The notes under the pieces are model-generated. The model was not told the DNA's origin, searched no databases, and saw only the letters and a program-made list of their open reading frames with translations. A stretch of DNA of 64,000 nt from Pseudomonas sp. 21 (GTDB lineage: Bacteria; Pseudomonadota; Gammaproteobacteria; Pseudomonadales; Pseudomonadaceae), in contig NZ_JYOA01000017.1 of assembly GCF_000955805.1 (NCBI RefSeq), positions 20,860 through 84,859 of the forward strand, written 5' to 3'. Numbering within the stretch: position 1 is the first letter of the stretch; each line of letters starts with the position of its first letter. A program made the position numbers and the translations under genes. Shown piece by piece: positions 1 to 8,919 of the stretch.

Positions 1-523
1 AGTAGTTGCGGAAGAACAGCGTGGTGAAGCTGATGCCGTAGACCGTGTGGACCAAGATCAGACCCTTGATCGATCCGGCCAGCCCCAGATAGCCCAGCGA
101 CTGGGCGATCGGCAGCAGCACCGCCTGGAACGGCAGGAAGCAGCCGAACAGCAGCAGGCCGAAGAGCACATTGGCGCCCTTGAATTCCCACTTCGTCAGG
201 GTGTAGCCGTTCAGCGCTCCGATTAGTGTCGACAGCGCCACCGCCGGCACCACCATGAGGATCGAGTTGAGGAAGTAGCCGCGCAGCCCGACGCACTCGG
301 TGCCGATACACGCGCTGGACCAGGCCTTGTCCCAGGCCTCGAAGGTGATGTGCTGCGGCAAGCCGATGAAGGAGCCGTTGTAGATCTCATCGAGGTCCTT
401 CACCGAGGTGACGAGCATCACCCACAGCGGCATCAGGTAGACCAGCGCCACCAGCACCAGCGCCAGGTAGATGAACAGGCGCCCGCCCAGGTAACGGGAG
501 AAGCCTTGCAGGTCAGTGCTCAT
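1..523 (-). CDS. Sugar ABC transporter permease, MalG-like (partial, runs off the window)
   Basis: The inner-membrane permease half of a carbohydrate ABC importer (MalG/CUT1 type). The translation begins MSTDLQGFSRYLGGRLFIYL and has a long hydrophobic N-terminal segment. This is followed by a periplasmic stretch containing SVKDLDEI and by further membrane segments around FLPFQAVLLPIAQSLGYLG, which is the typical MalG arrangement. The gene enters the window at its 3' side, so the EAA loop and C-terminus are missing. Its start overlaps the end of the upstream permease gene by 11 bp, which implies translational coupling in one operon with the second permease and the binding protein. The substrate cannot be read from this fragment. 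Confidence 0.88.
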   Translation of the reverse strand, partial: MSTDLQGFSRYLGGRLFIYLALVLVALVYLMPLWVMLVTSVKDLDEIYNGSFIGLPQHITFEAWDKAWSSACIGTECVGLRGYFLNSILMVVPAVALSTLIGALNGYTLTKWEFKGANVLFGLLLFGCFLPFQAVLLPIAQSLGYLGLAGSIKGLILVHTVYGISFTTLFFRNY

Positions 524-1490
524 CGCGGCGGCCTCGCAGTTCCGAGTAGAGGTAAGGCACGATGATCGCGGCGACGGTCATCAGCATCATCATTGCGCTC
601 GCCGCGCCCACGCCCAGCTGGTTGCGGCGGAAACTGGCGGCGAACATGAAGGTCGACGGCAATTCGGTAGAGCCGCCGGGGCCGGCGTTGGTCAGCGCCA
701 GGACCAGGTCGAAGCTCTTGATCGCGATGTGGCTGAGCAGCACCACGACGCTGAGGAAGGCCGGCCGCAGCATCGGCACGATGATCCGCCAGTAGATCTG
801 CGGCAGGCTCGCGCCCTCGATCTGCGCGGCCTTGATGATCGAGTTGTCGATGCCGCGCAACCCCGCCAGGAACACCGCCATGGCGAACCCCGAGGACTGC
901 CAGATACCGGCAATCACCACCGTGTAGATGGCGTAGCGGGGGTCGACGATCCAGTTGAAGACGAAGCTGTCCCAACCCAGGTCGTTGACCACCTTCTGGA
1001 TGCCCAGCCCCGGATTGAGAATCCATTTCCAGGCGGTGCCGGTGACGATGAAGGACAGCGCCATCGGGTACAGATAGATCGCCCGCAATGCGCCCTCCGC
1101 CCTCACCCGCTGGTCCAGCAGAATCGCCAGCAGCAGGCCGATCAGCACTGCGCCGATCAGGAACAGGCTGCTGAAGACGAACAAGTTGACCACCGCGGTG
1201 TGCCAGCGCTCAGTTGCCCAGAGGCGCACGTACTGTTCCAGGCCGACGAAGTCGTAAATGGGCACCACCTTGGACGAGGACAGGGAAATCCACGCCGTCC
1301 AGGCGATGAAGACGTAGACCGCGATCAGCACCACGAAGGTACTGGGGGCCAGGACCAGCTTCGGCAGGTGCCGGGCCAGCCAGCGCCGTGCGCCGGAAGG
1401 TGGCGTGGAGCGGCCGACTTCGGCCACTCCCGCTTCCACTTCGACCAGGGCGCGAGGCGACTTCAGGGAAGTATCTTGCATGACGATCAC
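513..1490 (-). CDS. Sugar ABC transporter permease, MalF/UgpA-like
   Basis: First permease of the carbohydrate ABC importer, 325 residues with about six membrane segments. The EAA-type cytoplasmic loop that contacts the ATPase is visible as KAAQIEGASLPQIYWRIIVPM (about residues 230-250). A GTG start overlaps the stop of the binding-protein gene as GTGA; an ATG three codons later is an alternative, and neither has a strong Shine-Dalgarno, fitting translational coupling. The 3' end overlaps the MalG-like gene. The family assignment is firm; the sugar is unknown, though the neighbouring oxidoreductases and GH3 enzyme suggest a glycoside or sugar derivative. Confidence 0.92.
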   Translation of the reverse strand: MIVMQDTSLKSPRALVEVEAGVAEVGRSTPPSGARRWLARHLPKLVLAPSTFVVLIAVYVFIAWTAWISLSSSKVVPIYDFVGLEQYVRLWATERWHTAVVNLFVFSSLFLIGAVLIGLLLAILLDQRVRAEGALRAIYLYPMALSFIVTGTAWKWILNPGLGIQKVVNDLGWDSFVFNWIVDPRYAIYTVVIAGIWQSSGFAMAVFLAGLRGIDNSIIKAAQIEGASLPQIYWRIIVPMLRPAFLSVVVLLSHIAIKSFDLVLALTNAGPGGSTELPSTFMFAASFRRNQLGVGAASAMMMLMTVAAIIVPYLYSELRGRRDEH

Positions 1491-2779
1491 CGCGAGTTAT
1501 CGATGCCCTGGACCAGCATGTTCACCGCATCCTGCGAACTCATGTCGGTCACGAAGAACTTGCTCGCCACATCCTGGAACACGTTGGCGAATTCGGCCTG
1601 GCTGGCGAAACCATGGGTCATGGCGCCGACCAGTGCGCCGGACTTGAGCGCCGTGGCGCGGTCCTCGGCAGCCTTGATGCCGCAGCTGTCGTAGTCGGAG
1701 ATATCGACATCGGTACGCGCCGGGATCGAGCCCTTGATCAGGCTGAAGTCATGCTGGGTCTTCTTGTCCATGGTCACGTCGGCCAGCAGCACCTGGGCCT
1801 TCTGCACCGCCGGGTCCTTGACCTTGAACATGCCGAAGGTGTCCATCACGAACTGGAAGGAAATCTCCTTGCCGGGGGTCTCCAGGCAGAGGAAGTCGCT
1901 ACCCGGCTTCATGCCCTTGGCGAGGAACTCGCCCTTGGCCCAGTCGCCCATGAACTGCATGGCCGCCTTGCCGTTGATCACCATGCCGGTGGCCACCGCC
2001 CAGTCGCGGCCGGGGAAGTTGTTGTCGGCCAGGCCACGCACCTGGCGCAGGGTGTCGAACACCTTGACCATCTGCGGGCTGCCGAGGGCGTCCTTGTCCA
2101 GGTCGATGGCGGTCTTCTTGTAGAAGTCGGCGCCGTAGAGGTCGATCAGGATCGCGTCGAAGACGATGCCGATCTGCCAGGGCTCATCGCTGATCGCCAG
2201 CGGTACGTAGCCGGCCGCACGCAGCTTGTCGCCCATGCCGATCAGCTCGTCCCAGGTGTGCGGCGGCTTCACCCCGGCCTTCTCGAAGGCTTTGGCGTTG
2301 GCCCACAGCCAGTTCTGCCGGTGAGTGTTGACCGGCACCGCCTTCCACTCGCCGCCCTGCTTGAGGAACGGCTTGAGGGGATCGGGTACCGCGGCGTCCC
2401 ACTGGTTGGCCTTGGCCTCCTGATCAAGGCTGGCGAGCATGCCCTGTTCGGCCCAGATCATCCCTTCGTGCCCGAGGAACTGCATGGCAGCCGGCGGATC
2501 ACCTGCGGTCACCCGCGCCCGCAGCGCCTGCTGGGCATTGCTGCCGCTCATGCCGCCGACGGCCGAATCGACCCAGGTCACGCCCTTGGCAGCAAGGTTC
2601 TGCTTGATCACGGTGACCGCCTTCACCTCGCTGTCGGAGACCCAGGAGTGCAGTACCTCCAGACGCTGTTCGGCCATCGCGGCAGAAGCGCCCAGCGCCG
2701 CGCCGAGCAAGGCGATGCAGGCGCAGAACCTGCCTGGATTGACGGGGCCATGCCCCTTCGCTGGCTTGTGTGTTTTCAC
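1487..2779 (-). CDS. Sugar ABC transporter substrate-binding protein
   Basis: Periplasmic binding protein of the CUT1 carbohydrate importer, 430 residues. The GTG start is chosen because an AGGAG lies about 9 bases upstream and because the protein then opens with a basic stretch, a hydrophobic core (CIALLGAALGASAAMA) and a signal-peptidase site before EQRLEVLHSW. The reading frame stays open further upstream, but that extension would bury the signal peptide. Internal features such as GWDAAVPDPLKPFLKQ-type motifs and the FMGDWAKGEF segment are typical of family 1 sugar-binding proteins. It is the first transporter gene of the minus-strand operon and lies downstream of a palindromic operator. 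Confidence 0.92.
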   Translation of the reverse strand: MKTHKPAKGHGPVNPGRFCACIALLGAALGASAAMAEQRLEVLHSWVSDSEVKAVTVIKQNLAAKGVTWVDSAVGGMSGSNAQQALRARVTAGDPPAAMQFLGHEGMIWAEQGMLASLDQEAKANQWDAAVPDPLKPFLKQGGEWKAVPVNTHRQNWLWANAKAFEKAGVKPPHTWDELIGMGDKLRAAGYVPLAISDEPWQIGIVFDAILIDLYGADFYKKTAIDLDKDALGSPQMVKVFDTLRQVRGLADNNFPGRDWAVATGMVINGKAAMQFMGDWAKGEFLAKGMKPGSDFLCLETPGKEISFQFVMDTFGMFKVKDPAVQKAQVLLADVTMDKKTQHDFSLIKGSIPARTDVDISDYDSCGIKAAEDRATALKSGALVGAMTHGFASQAEFANVFQDVASKFFVTDMSSQDAVNMLVQGIDNSR

Positions 2780-2915
2780 CTGTGTTGCTCCTGTCTTGTA
2801 GGTTTTGGATGAAGCGATGAAACGACCAGGTACGGGCTCGCCGGGGCCCTGGATGGCCCGGTCGAGCGTCGATTCGGCCGGCTGACCGGCAGTGTTGGAA
2901 TGCGAAGAAAGTGGG

Positions 2916-3056
2916 CTAGAGCCGCAGCCGCAGGACGTGGCTGGACACGGCCGGCGCAACGCCGCCGGCCCGCACGGTGGCGAGGTCGGCCCGCAGGCCG
3001 CTGGACGCCACTCCCTCGATGATCGAGCCCGCCAGCGGGCCGGAATTCGTGTTCAT
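2916..3056 (-). CDS. Possible 46-residue small protein ahead of the sugar ABC operon
   Basis: A 46-codon frame starting MNTNSGPLAGSIIEGV and ending in LRLRL, preceded by GAGG about ten bases upstream. It lies between the palindromic operator and the binding-protein gene, so it would be the first frame of the transporter mRNA. It has G/C-rich third positions like its neighbours but no recognisable domain, signal peptide or membrane segment. It may be a leader peptide, a small protein, or chance. The 136 bases between it and the binding-protein gene show nothing else I recognise. Confidence 0.25.
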   Translation of the reverse strand: MNTNSGPLAGSIIEGVASSGLRADLATVRAGGVAPAVSSHVLRLRL

Positions 3057-3085
3057 GGGTGGGTACCTCGCTCGTGTCTTGTTAT

Positions 3086-3105
3086 CGAGTTATTCGTATA
3101 ACTCG
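3086..3105. promoter_or_regulatory. Palindromic operator 1 of the sugar cluster
   Basis: CGAGTTAT and ATAACTCG form perfect 8-bp arms around TCGT. The core GTTAT-N-CGTATAAC matches the second palindrome 316 bp away. It lies upstream of the minus-strand ABC operon, and the central CG is typical of LacI-family operators. The LacI protein encoded at 11.8 kb is the obvious candidate ligand; that link is inference. Confidence 0.6.
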
Positions 3106-3420
3106 TTTCTTTCGAAGCTATCACCACCGCCTGGCTTGTCAATGGGCTTGTTTAGCAGAGTCGTTTTTAGGAAACCGGCGCAGTGACCAAATGGTCAGAA
3201 TTCCCGTAGAGCATCGGCACCGCCTCTCAGATTTCGCCTACAAGCCGCATTATCGGCGGATATGGCGACATATCCAAAAGCGACAAAATGCGTTTCGAGC
3301 GATTCGAAGGCTCATCTTTCAGCCACCGAATACAGCCTGGAAGCCGCGCCCCAGGCTTGGCATCGCCTTGGTCGACGCCTGGTATTGACAAGACTTCTGC
3401 CGGTGGTAATGTGAAATTAA

Positions 3421-3436
3421 GGTTATACGTATAACC
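3421..3436. promoter_or_regulatory. Palindromic operator 2 of the sugar cluster
   Basis: A perfect 16-bp palindrome, GGTTATACGTATAACC, lies 45 bp before the first plus-strand frame and about 400 bp before the ThuA-like gene. It shares GTTAT.CGTATAAC with operator 1. The roughly 310 bases between the two operators are AT-richer and hold the divergent promoters; I see no convincing gene there. Confidence 0.65.
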
Positions 3437-3480
3437 CCTAGCCGATTACGCCACGCCAAAAACAAGATCGAGGTGAAACC

Positions 3481-3717
3481 ATGGCCAGCTCCCTTCATGA
3501 CCCGTGCGGCTCCACCCCGCATGCCGGCCAGTCCAGCTCGCAACCCGCGGCCTCCCGGCACGCCCTTGCGGGTCACTTCTTCGTCTTCCTGCCCGATGCC
3601 GCTGCGCTCTCCGATTACCCGGAGGTGATCGCACCGGCGCAGAACGCCGCGCTCTGCGCAGCCAAGGCGCAGGAGAGCACCTCGATCCCAGGCCGCGGCA
3701 GCCACCGCGCCGCCTGA
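3481..3717 (+). CDS. Possible 78-residue small protein at the head of the catabolic operon
   Basis: Frame beginning MASSLHDPCGSTPHAGQSSS, preceded by GAGGTGA six bases before the ATG, a good ribosome-binding site. It follows operator 2 directly and ends 123 bases before the ThuA-like gene, so it would be first in the plus-strand operon. Composition is Ala/Ser/Pro-rich and no domain is recognised. The good ribosome-binding site is the main support; the weak, low-complexity sequence is the main argument against. Confidence 0.35.
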   Translation: MASSLHDPCGSTPHAGQSSSQPAASRHALAGHFFVFLPDAAALSDYPEVIAPAQNAALCAAKAQESTSIPGRGSHRAA

Positions 3718-3840
3718 ATCCACTCAAGAAAACCAACGAGAACAACCAACCAGCGCAATGCCGCCTGCGCTCCGGGCACTCCCCTGCCCGGAGCTCGCCG
3801 CCGGCTCTCGCAAAAACAGCAACACCGGAGGTAACCAACC

Positions 3841-4506
3841 GTGACCCGTGTCCTTTACCTGTATGGCGGCTGGCCCGGCCATTTCCCCTACGAAATCGCC
3901 GCCTGGGCCCGCGAGCTGTTCGCCGAGCTCGACTTCCAGGTCGAGGAATCGACCGACATCTTCACCCTCGACCGCGACCTCACCGGCTATGACCTGATCG
4001 TCATCGGCTGGAACAACGCGGTGACCACCGAGACCCTCACCGCCGCCCAGGAAAACCGCCTGCTCGAAGCCATCGAGAGCGGCACCGGCCTGGCCGCCTG
4101 GCACGGCGCCGGGGCGGCCTTCCGCGCCAGCCTGAAGTACCACTTCGTGCTCGGTGGCTCGTTCCTCGAACACCCCGCCGGCGAGGGCTACCCACATCCG
4201 TACATGGTCAATTTCATCGACCGCGAGCACGAGGTGACCCAGGGCGTGGAGGACTTCGAGGTGCGTTCCGAGCAGTACTACATGCAGGTCGACCCGAACC
4301 TCCACGTGCTGGCGGAAACCACCTTCGACGGCAACCCGATGCCCTGGCTCAAGGGCCACCGCAGCCCGGTCGCCTGGGTCCGCAACTGGGGCGAGGGGCG
4401 CGTCTTCTACCACTCCATCGGCCATGACACGAGCAACCTCGCCGACCCGAACATCCGCCGCCTGACCAAGCAGGGCCTGAGCTGGGCCGCATGCAAGCCC
4501 GCCTGA
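3841..4506 (+). CDS. ThuA-like protein (trehalose-utilisation family)
   Basis: 221 residues matching the ThuA fold, a class-I glutamine-amidotransferase-like domain found in sugar catabolic operons. Family hallmarks seen are LYLYGGWPGH at the N-terminus, WHGAGAAFR followed by LGGSFLEHP in the middle, and SEQYYM with GRVFYHSIGH near the C-terminus. The GTG start is preceded by GGAGGT eight bases upstream. It is followed after 31 bases by the ThDP enzyme. In rhizobia ThuA works with ThuB on 3-keto derivatives of trehalose-type disaccharides; a similar role with keto-sugars made by the neighbouring GMC enzymes is inference. Confidence 0.85.
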   Translation: MTRVLYLYGGWPGHFPYEIAAWARELFAELDFQVEESTDIFTLDRDLTGYDLIVIGWNNAVTTETLTAAQENRLLEAIESGTGLAAWHGAGAAFRASLKYHFVLGGSFLEHPAGEGYPHPYMVNFIDREHEVTQGVEDFEVRSEQYYMQVDPNLHVLAETTFDGNPMPWLKGHRSPVAWVRNWGEGRVFYHSIGHDTSNLADPNIRRLTKQGLSWAACKPA

Positions 4507-4537
4507 GCCATCACCGACCACCTGAAGGAGCATCGAC

Positions 4538-6325
4538 ATGCCCAAACTGACCGGCAGCCAAGTGGTTGCCCAAACCCTGAAGAACTACGGCGTCGAGTAC
4601 GTCGCCGGGATTCCCGGCCACGGCATCTGGACCCTCACCGACGCCTTCCTCGAAGAAGAGTCGAAGCTGAAGTTCATCCAGGTCTTCCACGAACAGAGCG
4701 CCGTTCATCTGGCCGACGGTTACTACCGCGTCAGCGGCAAGCCCATGGCCGCAGTGACCTCCATCGGCGCCGGCGCCAGCAACACCGTGATCGGCATGGC
4801 CACCGCGTTCACCGACTCCACCAGCCTGATGCTGATCACCGGCGGCCCGCCCACCCACATGCGCGGCCATGGTCTGCTGCAGGAACTGGAGCGCTACACC
4901 GACAACGACTTCCCGAAGATCGCCGAGGCTGTCTCCAAGCGCCACTGGGTCGCCACCCGCGTTGAAGAGATGCCCTTCATCATGCACCGCGCCTGGAGTT
5001 CGATGATGACCGGCCGCCCCGGCCCGGTGCACATCGAGATCCCGATGGACGTGCAGGCCGAAGCCGCCGAGGTGAACCTGCACGCCATCGAGGAGCGCAC
5101 CCCGGTCGGCAAGGTCTTCCCCGACCCGGCTGCGGTGGCCAAGGCTGCCGACGTGCTGCGCGAGGCCAAACGCCCGGTCATGGTGATCGGCGGCGGCGTG
5201 ATCACCGGCGAGGCCTGGAACGAAGTCCTGGCCCTGGCCGAGCTGTGGCAGATCCCGGTGGTGACCACCTGGAACGGCAAGAGCGGCTTCCCCGAGGACC
5301 ACCCGTTGTTCGCCGGCAGCGTCGGCCAGACCGGCACCCTGTGCGGCAACGCGATGGCCTCCAGCGCCGACGTGATCCTCGCCGTGGGCTGCCGTTTCAC
5401 CGACTGGTCGTCCTCCAGCTACGCCAAGGGCGTCACCTTCTCGATCCCACCGGGCCGGTTGATCCACATCGACATCGACCCGCACGAGATCGGCAAGAAC
5501 TACCCGGTGACCGTGGGCATCGTCTCCGACGCCAAGTACGCGCTGGCGCACCTGGCCGACGCCCTCAAGGGCCAGAGCGTGGACCGCAGCGATTACATGA
5601 AGGACCTGCTAGCCCGCCAGACCGAGTGGGAAGAGAAGCTGGCCACCCGCCGCGACTCCGACCGCTTCCCGTTCACCTCGCAACGCCCGCTGGGTGCCCT
5701 GCGCAAGGTGTTCCCGCGCGACACCATCGTGGTGGTCGGCTCGGGCAACACCCAGGGCGCGGTCAAGCAGACCTTCCCGGTCTACCAGCCGCGCACCCAC
5801 CTGACCTCGGGCGGTTTCTCGTCCATGGGCTGGGCAGTGCCGGCGGCCATCGGCGCCAAGCTCGCGGCGCCGGACCAACCGGTGGTGTGCATCCTCGGCG
5901 ACGGCGACTTCCTGATGACCAACCAGGAAATCGCCATCTGCAAGACCAACGGCATCCCCGTGGTGTTCATCATCCAGAACAACGCCGGATACATGTCGAT
6001 CCGCGGTGGCCAGCGCAAGCAGACCAGCCGCCACATCGGCACCGAGTTCAACACCCCGGACGGCGAGCCCTACTCCCCGGACTACAAGGCCATGGGCGAA
6101 TCCTTCGGCCTGCGCTCCTGGCGCGTGGAACGCCCCGAGGACCTGGAACCTATCCTCAAGCAGGCGCTGGAGTGCAACGAGCCGGTGCTGATCGAAGTAC
6201 CCACCGACCGCGACGCGGCCGGGCCCTGGGTACCGGGCTGGTGGGACTTCCCGATCCCCGAGTACATCACTGACGAGCGTCAGGATGAGTACTGGGAACT
6301 GCGCAACTCCGAACAACACCTGTAA
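4538..6325 (+). CDS. Thiamine-diphosphate-dependent enzyme, acetolactate-synthase-like
   Basis: 595 residues with the three-domain layout of the ThDP superfamily. The catalytic glutamate that activates ThDP is E52 in FHEQSA. The ThDP/Mg binding motif is GDGDF at about residue 454, followed after the canonical 24 residues by NN. The central domain contains VIGGGVITGEAW, typical of the nucleotide-like domain. A good AAGGAG precedes the ATG. It is not the biosynthetic IlvB: it sits in a sugar operon without a small subunit and diverges from IlvB in the active-site loop. It might act on a 2-keto or diketone sugar derivative like IolD or decarboxylases; the substrate is unknown. Confidence 0.85.
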   Translation: MPKLTGSQVVAQTLKNYGVEYVAGIPGHGIWTLTDAFLEEESKLKFIQVFHEQSAVHLADGYYRVSGKPMAAVTSIGAGASNTVIGMATAFTDSTSLMLITGGPPTHMRGHGLLQELERYTDNDFPKIAEAVSKRHWVATRVEEMPFIMHRAWSSMMTGRPGPVHIEIPMDVQAEAAEVNLHAIEERTPVGKVFPDPAAVAKAADVLREAKRPVMVIGGGVITGEAWNEVLALAELWQIPVVTTWNGKSGFPEDHPLFAGSVGQTGTLCGNAMASSADVILAVGCRFTDWSSSSYAKGVTFSIPPGRLIHIDIDPHEIGKNYPVTVGIVSDAKYALAHLADALKGQSVDRSDYMKDLLARQTEWEEKLATRRDSDRFPFTSQRPLGALRKVFPRDTIVVVGSGNTQGAVKQTFPVYQPRTHLTSGGFSSMGWAVPAAIGAKLAAPDQPVVCILGDGDFLMTNQEIAICKTNGIPVVFIIQNNAGYMSIRGGQRKQTSRHIGTEFNTPDGEPYSPDYKAMGESFGLRSWRVERPEDLEPILKQALECNEPVLIEVPTDRDAAGPWVPGWWDFPIPEYITDERQDEYWELRNSEQHL

Positions 6326-6343
6326 GAGGTGAGGAAGGCTCTG

Positions 6344-7966
6344 ATGAGCGATCTGCTGTTTTCGACTCATTCAGCGCAGCGACCGGAACAGGGGGCGCCG
6401 GCCAGCCGGCGCACCCTGTCGCTGGTCGAGCCTGATGAAAGCGGGCTGGTGACGTGCGATGTGGCGATCATCGGTTCGGGCATGGGCGGTTCCACCTTCG
6501 CCTATGCGCTGCGCAACCAGGGACTCTCGGTGGTGGTGATCGAGCGTGGCGACTTCCTGCCGCGCGAGATCCACAACTGGAGCGCCCAGGCGGTGTTCGG
6601 CGAAGGTCGCTACCGCAATGCCGAGCAATGGCTGGATGCCGACAACAAACCCTTTGCCCCCGGCGTCTTTTATTACGTCGGCGGCAATACCAAATTCTAC
6701 GGCGCCATGCTGCCGCGCTTCCGCGAGGCCGACTTCGGCGAAATCCGCCATGCCGAAGGCGTGTCGCCAGCCTGGCCGGTGAGCTATGCGGAAATGGAGC
6801 CGTACTACTGCGAAGCCGAGGCCCTATACAAGGTGCACGGCAACGCCGGCGCCGACCCGACCGAGCCCTGGCGCTCGCAACCCTACCCGTGGCCGGCGCT
6901 GCAGCACGACCCGGCGCTGAGCGCGCTGGAAACCGCCATGCGCCGCGAGGGCCTGCAGCCTTTCGCAATGCCGGCGGCGGTCGACTTCGGCGAGGACCGC
7001 CCCTGCGTGCTCTGCTCCACCTGCGACGGCTACCCGTGCCTGGTGGACGCCAAGGGCGACGCCGAACTTTCCGCCCTGCGCCCTGCTCTGCAGCGCGGCA
7101 ACATGCGTCTGCTCAACCGGACCAAGGTCGAGCGGCTGCTGACCAGCGAGGATGGCAGCCAGGTCACCGAGGCCGCGGCCACCCGCGACGGCAAGCCGGT
7201 ACGCATTCAGGCCGGGCGCTTCGTGCTTGCCTGCGGCGCGGTGAACACCGCGGCCCTGCTGCTGCGCTCCGCCAGCGAGCAACACCCTGCCGGGCTGGGC
7301 AACAGCTCGGGGCAGCTCGGGCGCAACTACATGGTGCACAACAGCACCTTTCTGGTGGCAGTCGATCCGCGCCGGCGCAACGAGGTGATGTTCCAGAAGA
7401 CCCTGGCGCTGAATGACTGGTACCTGCCGACCCGCCACAACATGTTCCCCCTGGGCAACGTGCAGATGCTCGGCAAGATCCGCGAGCCGATGATCTCCGG
7501 CATGCGTCCCTGGGTGCCGAAGACAGTGTCGCGCTACCTCACCGACCACAGCGTTGACCTCTACCTGACATCGGAAGACCTGCCCACGACGCAGAACCGC
7601 GTCGAGTACGACACCGTGCGCGATGCGATCAAGGTGTTCTGGACGCCCAACAACCTCCAGGCCCACGAACAGCTGGTGGAAAAGACCACCGCGCTGATGC
7701 GCTCGGCGGGCTACCCGCTGGTGCTCACCGAGCGCATGGGCATCGGCACCAACTCCCACCAGTGCGGCACTGCAGTGATGGGCGAAGACAGCAGTCGCAG
7801 CGTGCTGAACCGCGATTGCCGCATGCACGACCTGAGCAATGTGTGGATCGTCGACAGCTCCTCGTTCCCCTCCTCCGCTGCGGTCAATCCCGCGCTCACC
7901 ATCGCGGCCAACGCGCTACGCGTGGCGCACGGCTTCCTGCACCCGGCAACCAGCGACGATCAGTGA
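6344..7966 (+). CDS. GMC-family FAD-dependent sugar/alcohol oxidoreductase (first of two)
   Basis: 540-residue flavoprotein. The Rossmann FAD motif GSGMGGS lies at about residues 44-50 and is followed by VVVIERGDF. The C-terminal GMC signature carries the catalytic His in NSHQCGT and the Asn in AAVNPALT. A cysteine-rich patch (RPCVLCSTCDGYPC) in the middle is seen in the gluconate/glucoside dehydrogenase branch. No export signal is visible; if it needs a small Tat-exported partner subunit, none is encoded nearby. The ATG at 6344 is preferred over the in-frame GTG 15 bases upstream because GAGGTGAGGA then serves as ribosome-binding site. It may oxidise a sugar hydroxyl, possibly C3. Confidence 0.87.
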   Translation: MSDLLFSTHSAQRPEQGAPASRRTLSLVEPDESGLVTCDVAIIGSGMGGSTFAYALRNQGLSVVVIERGDFLPREIHNWSAQAVFGEGRYRNAEQWLDADNKPFAPGVFYYVGGNTKFYGAMLPRFREADFGEIRHAEGVSPAWPVSYAEMEPYYCEAEALYKVHGNAGADPTEPWRSQPYPWPALQHDPALSALETAMRREGLQPFAMPAAVDFGEDRPCVLCSTCDGYPCLVDAKGDAELSALRPALQRGNMRLLNRTKVERLLTSEDGSQVTEAAATRDGKPVRIQAGRFVLACGAVNTAALLLRSASEQHPAGLGNSSGQLGRNYMVHNSTFLVAVDPRRRNEVMFQKTLALNDWYLPTRHNMFPLGNVQMLGKIREPMISGMRPWVPKTVSRYLTDHSVDLYLTSEDLPTTQNRVEYDTVRDAIKVFWTPNNLQAHEQLVEKTTALMRSAGYPLVLTERMGIGTNSHQCGTAVMGEDSSRSVLNRDCRMHDLSNVWIVDSSSFPSSAAVNPALTIAANALRVAHGFLHPATSDDQ

Positions 7967-7996
7967 TCGTCCTTCAAGAGAACAAGAGGAATCACG

Positions 7997-8881
7997 ATGA
8001 ACATTTCCGGGCAAACGATGGCGCTGCACTCGACTGTTTCGCGCCACGGCACCCTGGCCACCGATGTCGACATCACCCGCCGTCTCGGCCTGCAGGCGCT
8101 GGAGGCATCGGGCCTGAAGATCGCCAGCTACCTGGACGCCGGCTTCACCCACGGCGAGCTGAAGCACCTGCTGGGCGATCTGGATATTCCCGGCGTCGGC
8201 TACCTGGCGAACATCGAACGCCAGGGCGCCGAGGAGCACGCGCTGTTCGCCGAGGCCGAGGCGCTGTTCACCCTGGCCCAGGCGGCGGGCGCCAAGGGCG
8301 TGCAGGTGCTCACCGGGCCGATCAACGTCGAGGCGGTACGCGACTTCGAGCGCCAGGGCCATTCGCAGCTTTATGCCGGCCTGCTGGGCACCGATCTGCG
8401 CGAACAGAAGCTGCTGACGGCCAACAACCTGCGGCGCCTGGCCGATCTGGCGCAGGGCTTCGGCCTGACCCTGTATCTGGAAGCGTTGTCCTGGACCCCT
8501 CTGCGCGGCATCGACCACCAGGTGGAACTGCTCGATCGCAGCGAGCGCGACAACCTGAAGGTGGTCATCGACTTCTGGCACTGCCACACCTCCGGCGACA
8601 CCCCGGATGACGTGGCGAAGATGGACAAGCGCCACCTCTACGGCGTGCACGTCTGCGACTCGCTGGCCTTCGCCGGCGGCATTCCCGACGAAGTGGTGCT
8701 GCGCGACGTCCCCACCGGCCAGGGCACGCTCGACCTGCAGGCCTGGACCGACGCCGTGCTCTCCACCGGCTACCAGGGCTGGTGGAGCTGCGAGCTGTTC
8801 TGCCGCAGGCAACAGCAGCAGGACAGCTACGCGGTGGCCAGCGAGCTCAAGGCGCTGCTCGAACGCCTGCTGAGCCGATGA
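7997..8881 (+). CDS. Sugar phosphate isomerase/epimerase, TIM-barrel (AP-endonuclease 2 fold)
   Basis: 294 residues of the xylose-isomerase-like TIM-barrel family. Family features seen are LYLEALSWTPLRGI with a metal-ligand Glu, VVIDFWHCHTSGD with Asp and His ligands, the YGVHVCD strand, and WWSCELFC with the last Glu. The domain reads full length. A ribosome-binding GAGAACAAGAGGAA precedes the ATG. It is sandwiched between the two GMC oxidoreductases, so it probably isomerises or epimerises (or cleaves) the keto-sugar they generate. Members include hydroxypyruvate isomerases, inosose dehydratases and 3-keto-sugar enzymes; which of these applies cannot be decided from sequence alone. Confidence 0.82.
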   Translation: MNISGQTMALHSTVSRHGTLATDVDITRRLGLQALEASGLKIASYLDAGFTHGELKHLLGDLDIPGVGYLANIERQGAEEHALFAEAEALFTLAQAAGAKGVQVLTGPINVEAVRDFERQGHSQLYAGLLGTDLREQKLLTANNLRRLADLAQGFGLTLYLEALSWTPLRGIDHQVELLDRSERDNLKVVIDFWHCHTSGDTPDDVAKMDKRHLYGVHVCDSLAFAGGIPDEVVLRDVPTGQGTLDLQAWTDAVLSTGYQGWWSCELFCRRQQQQDSYAVASELKALLERLLSR

Positions 8882-8919
8882 TCCCCACCCCATTCCGCCA
8901 CCAGGCTGAGAGAGCTTTC

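Noticed and set aside
4538..6325. ThDP enzyme as biosynthetic acetolactate synthase IlvB
   Set aside because: There is no IlvH-type regulatory subunit and the setting is a sugar catabolic operon; only the superfamily motifs are shared.
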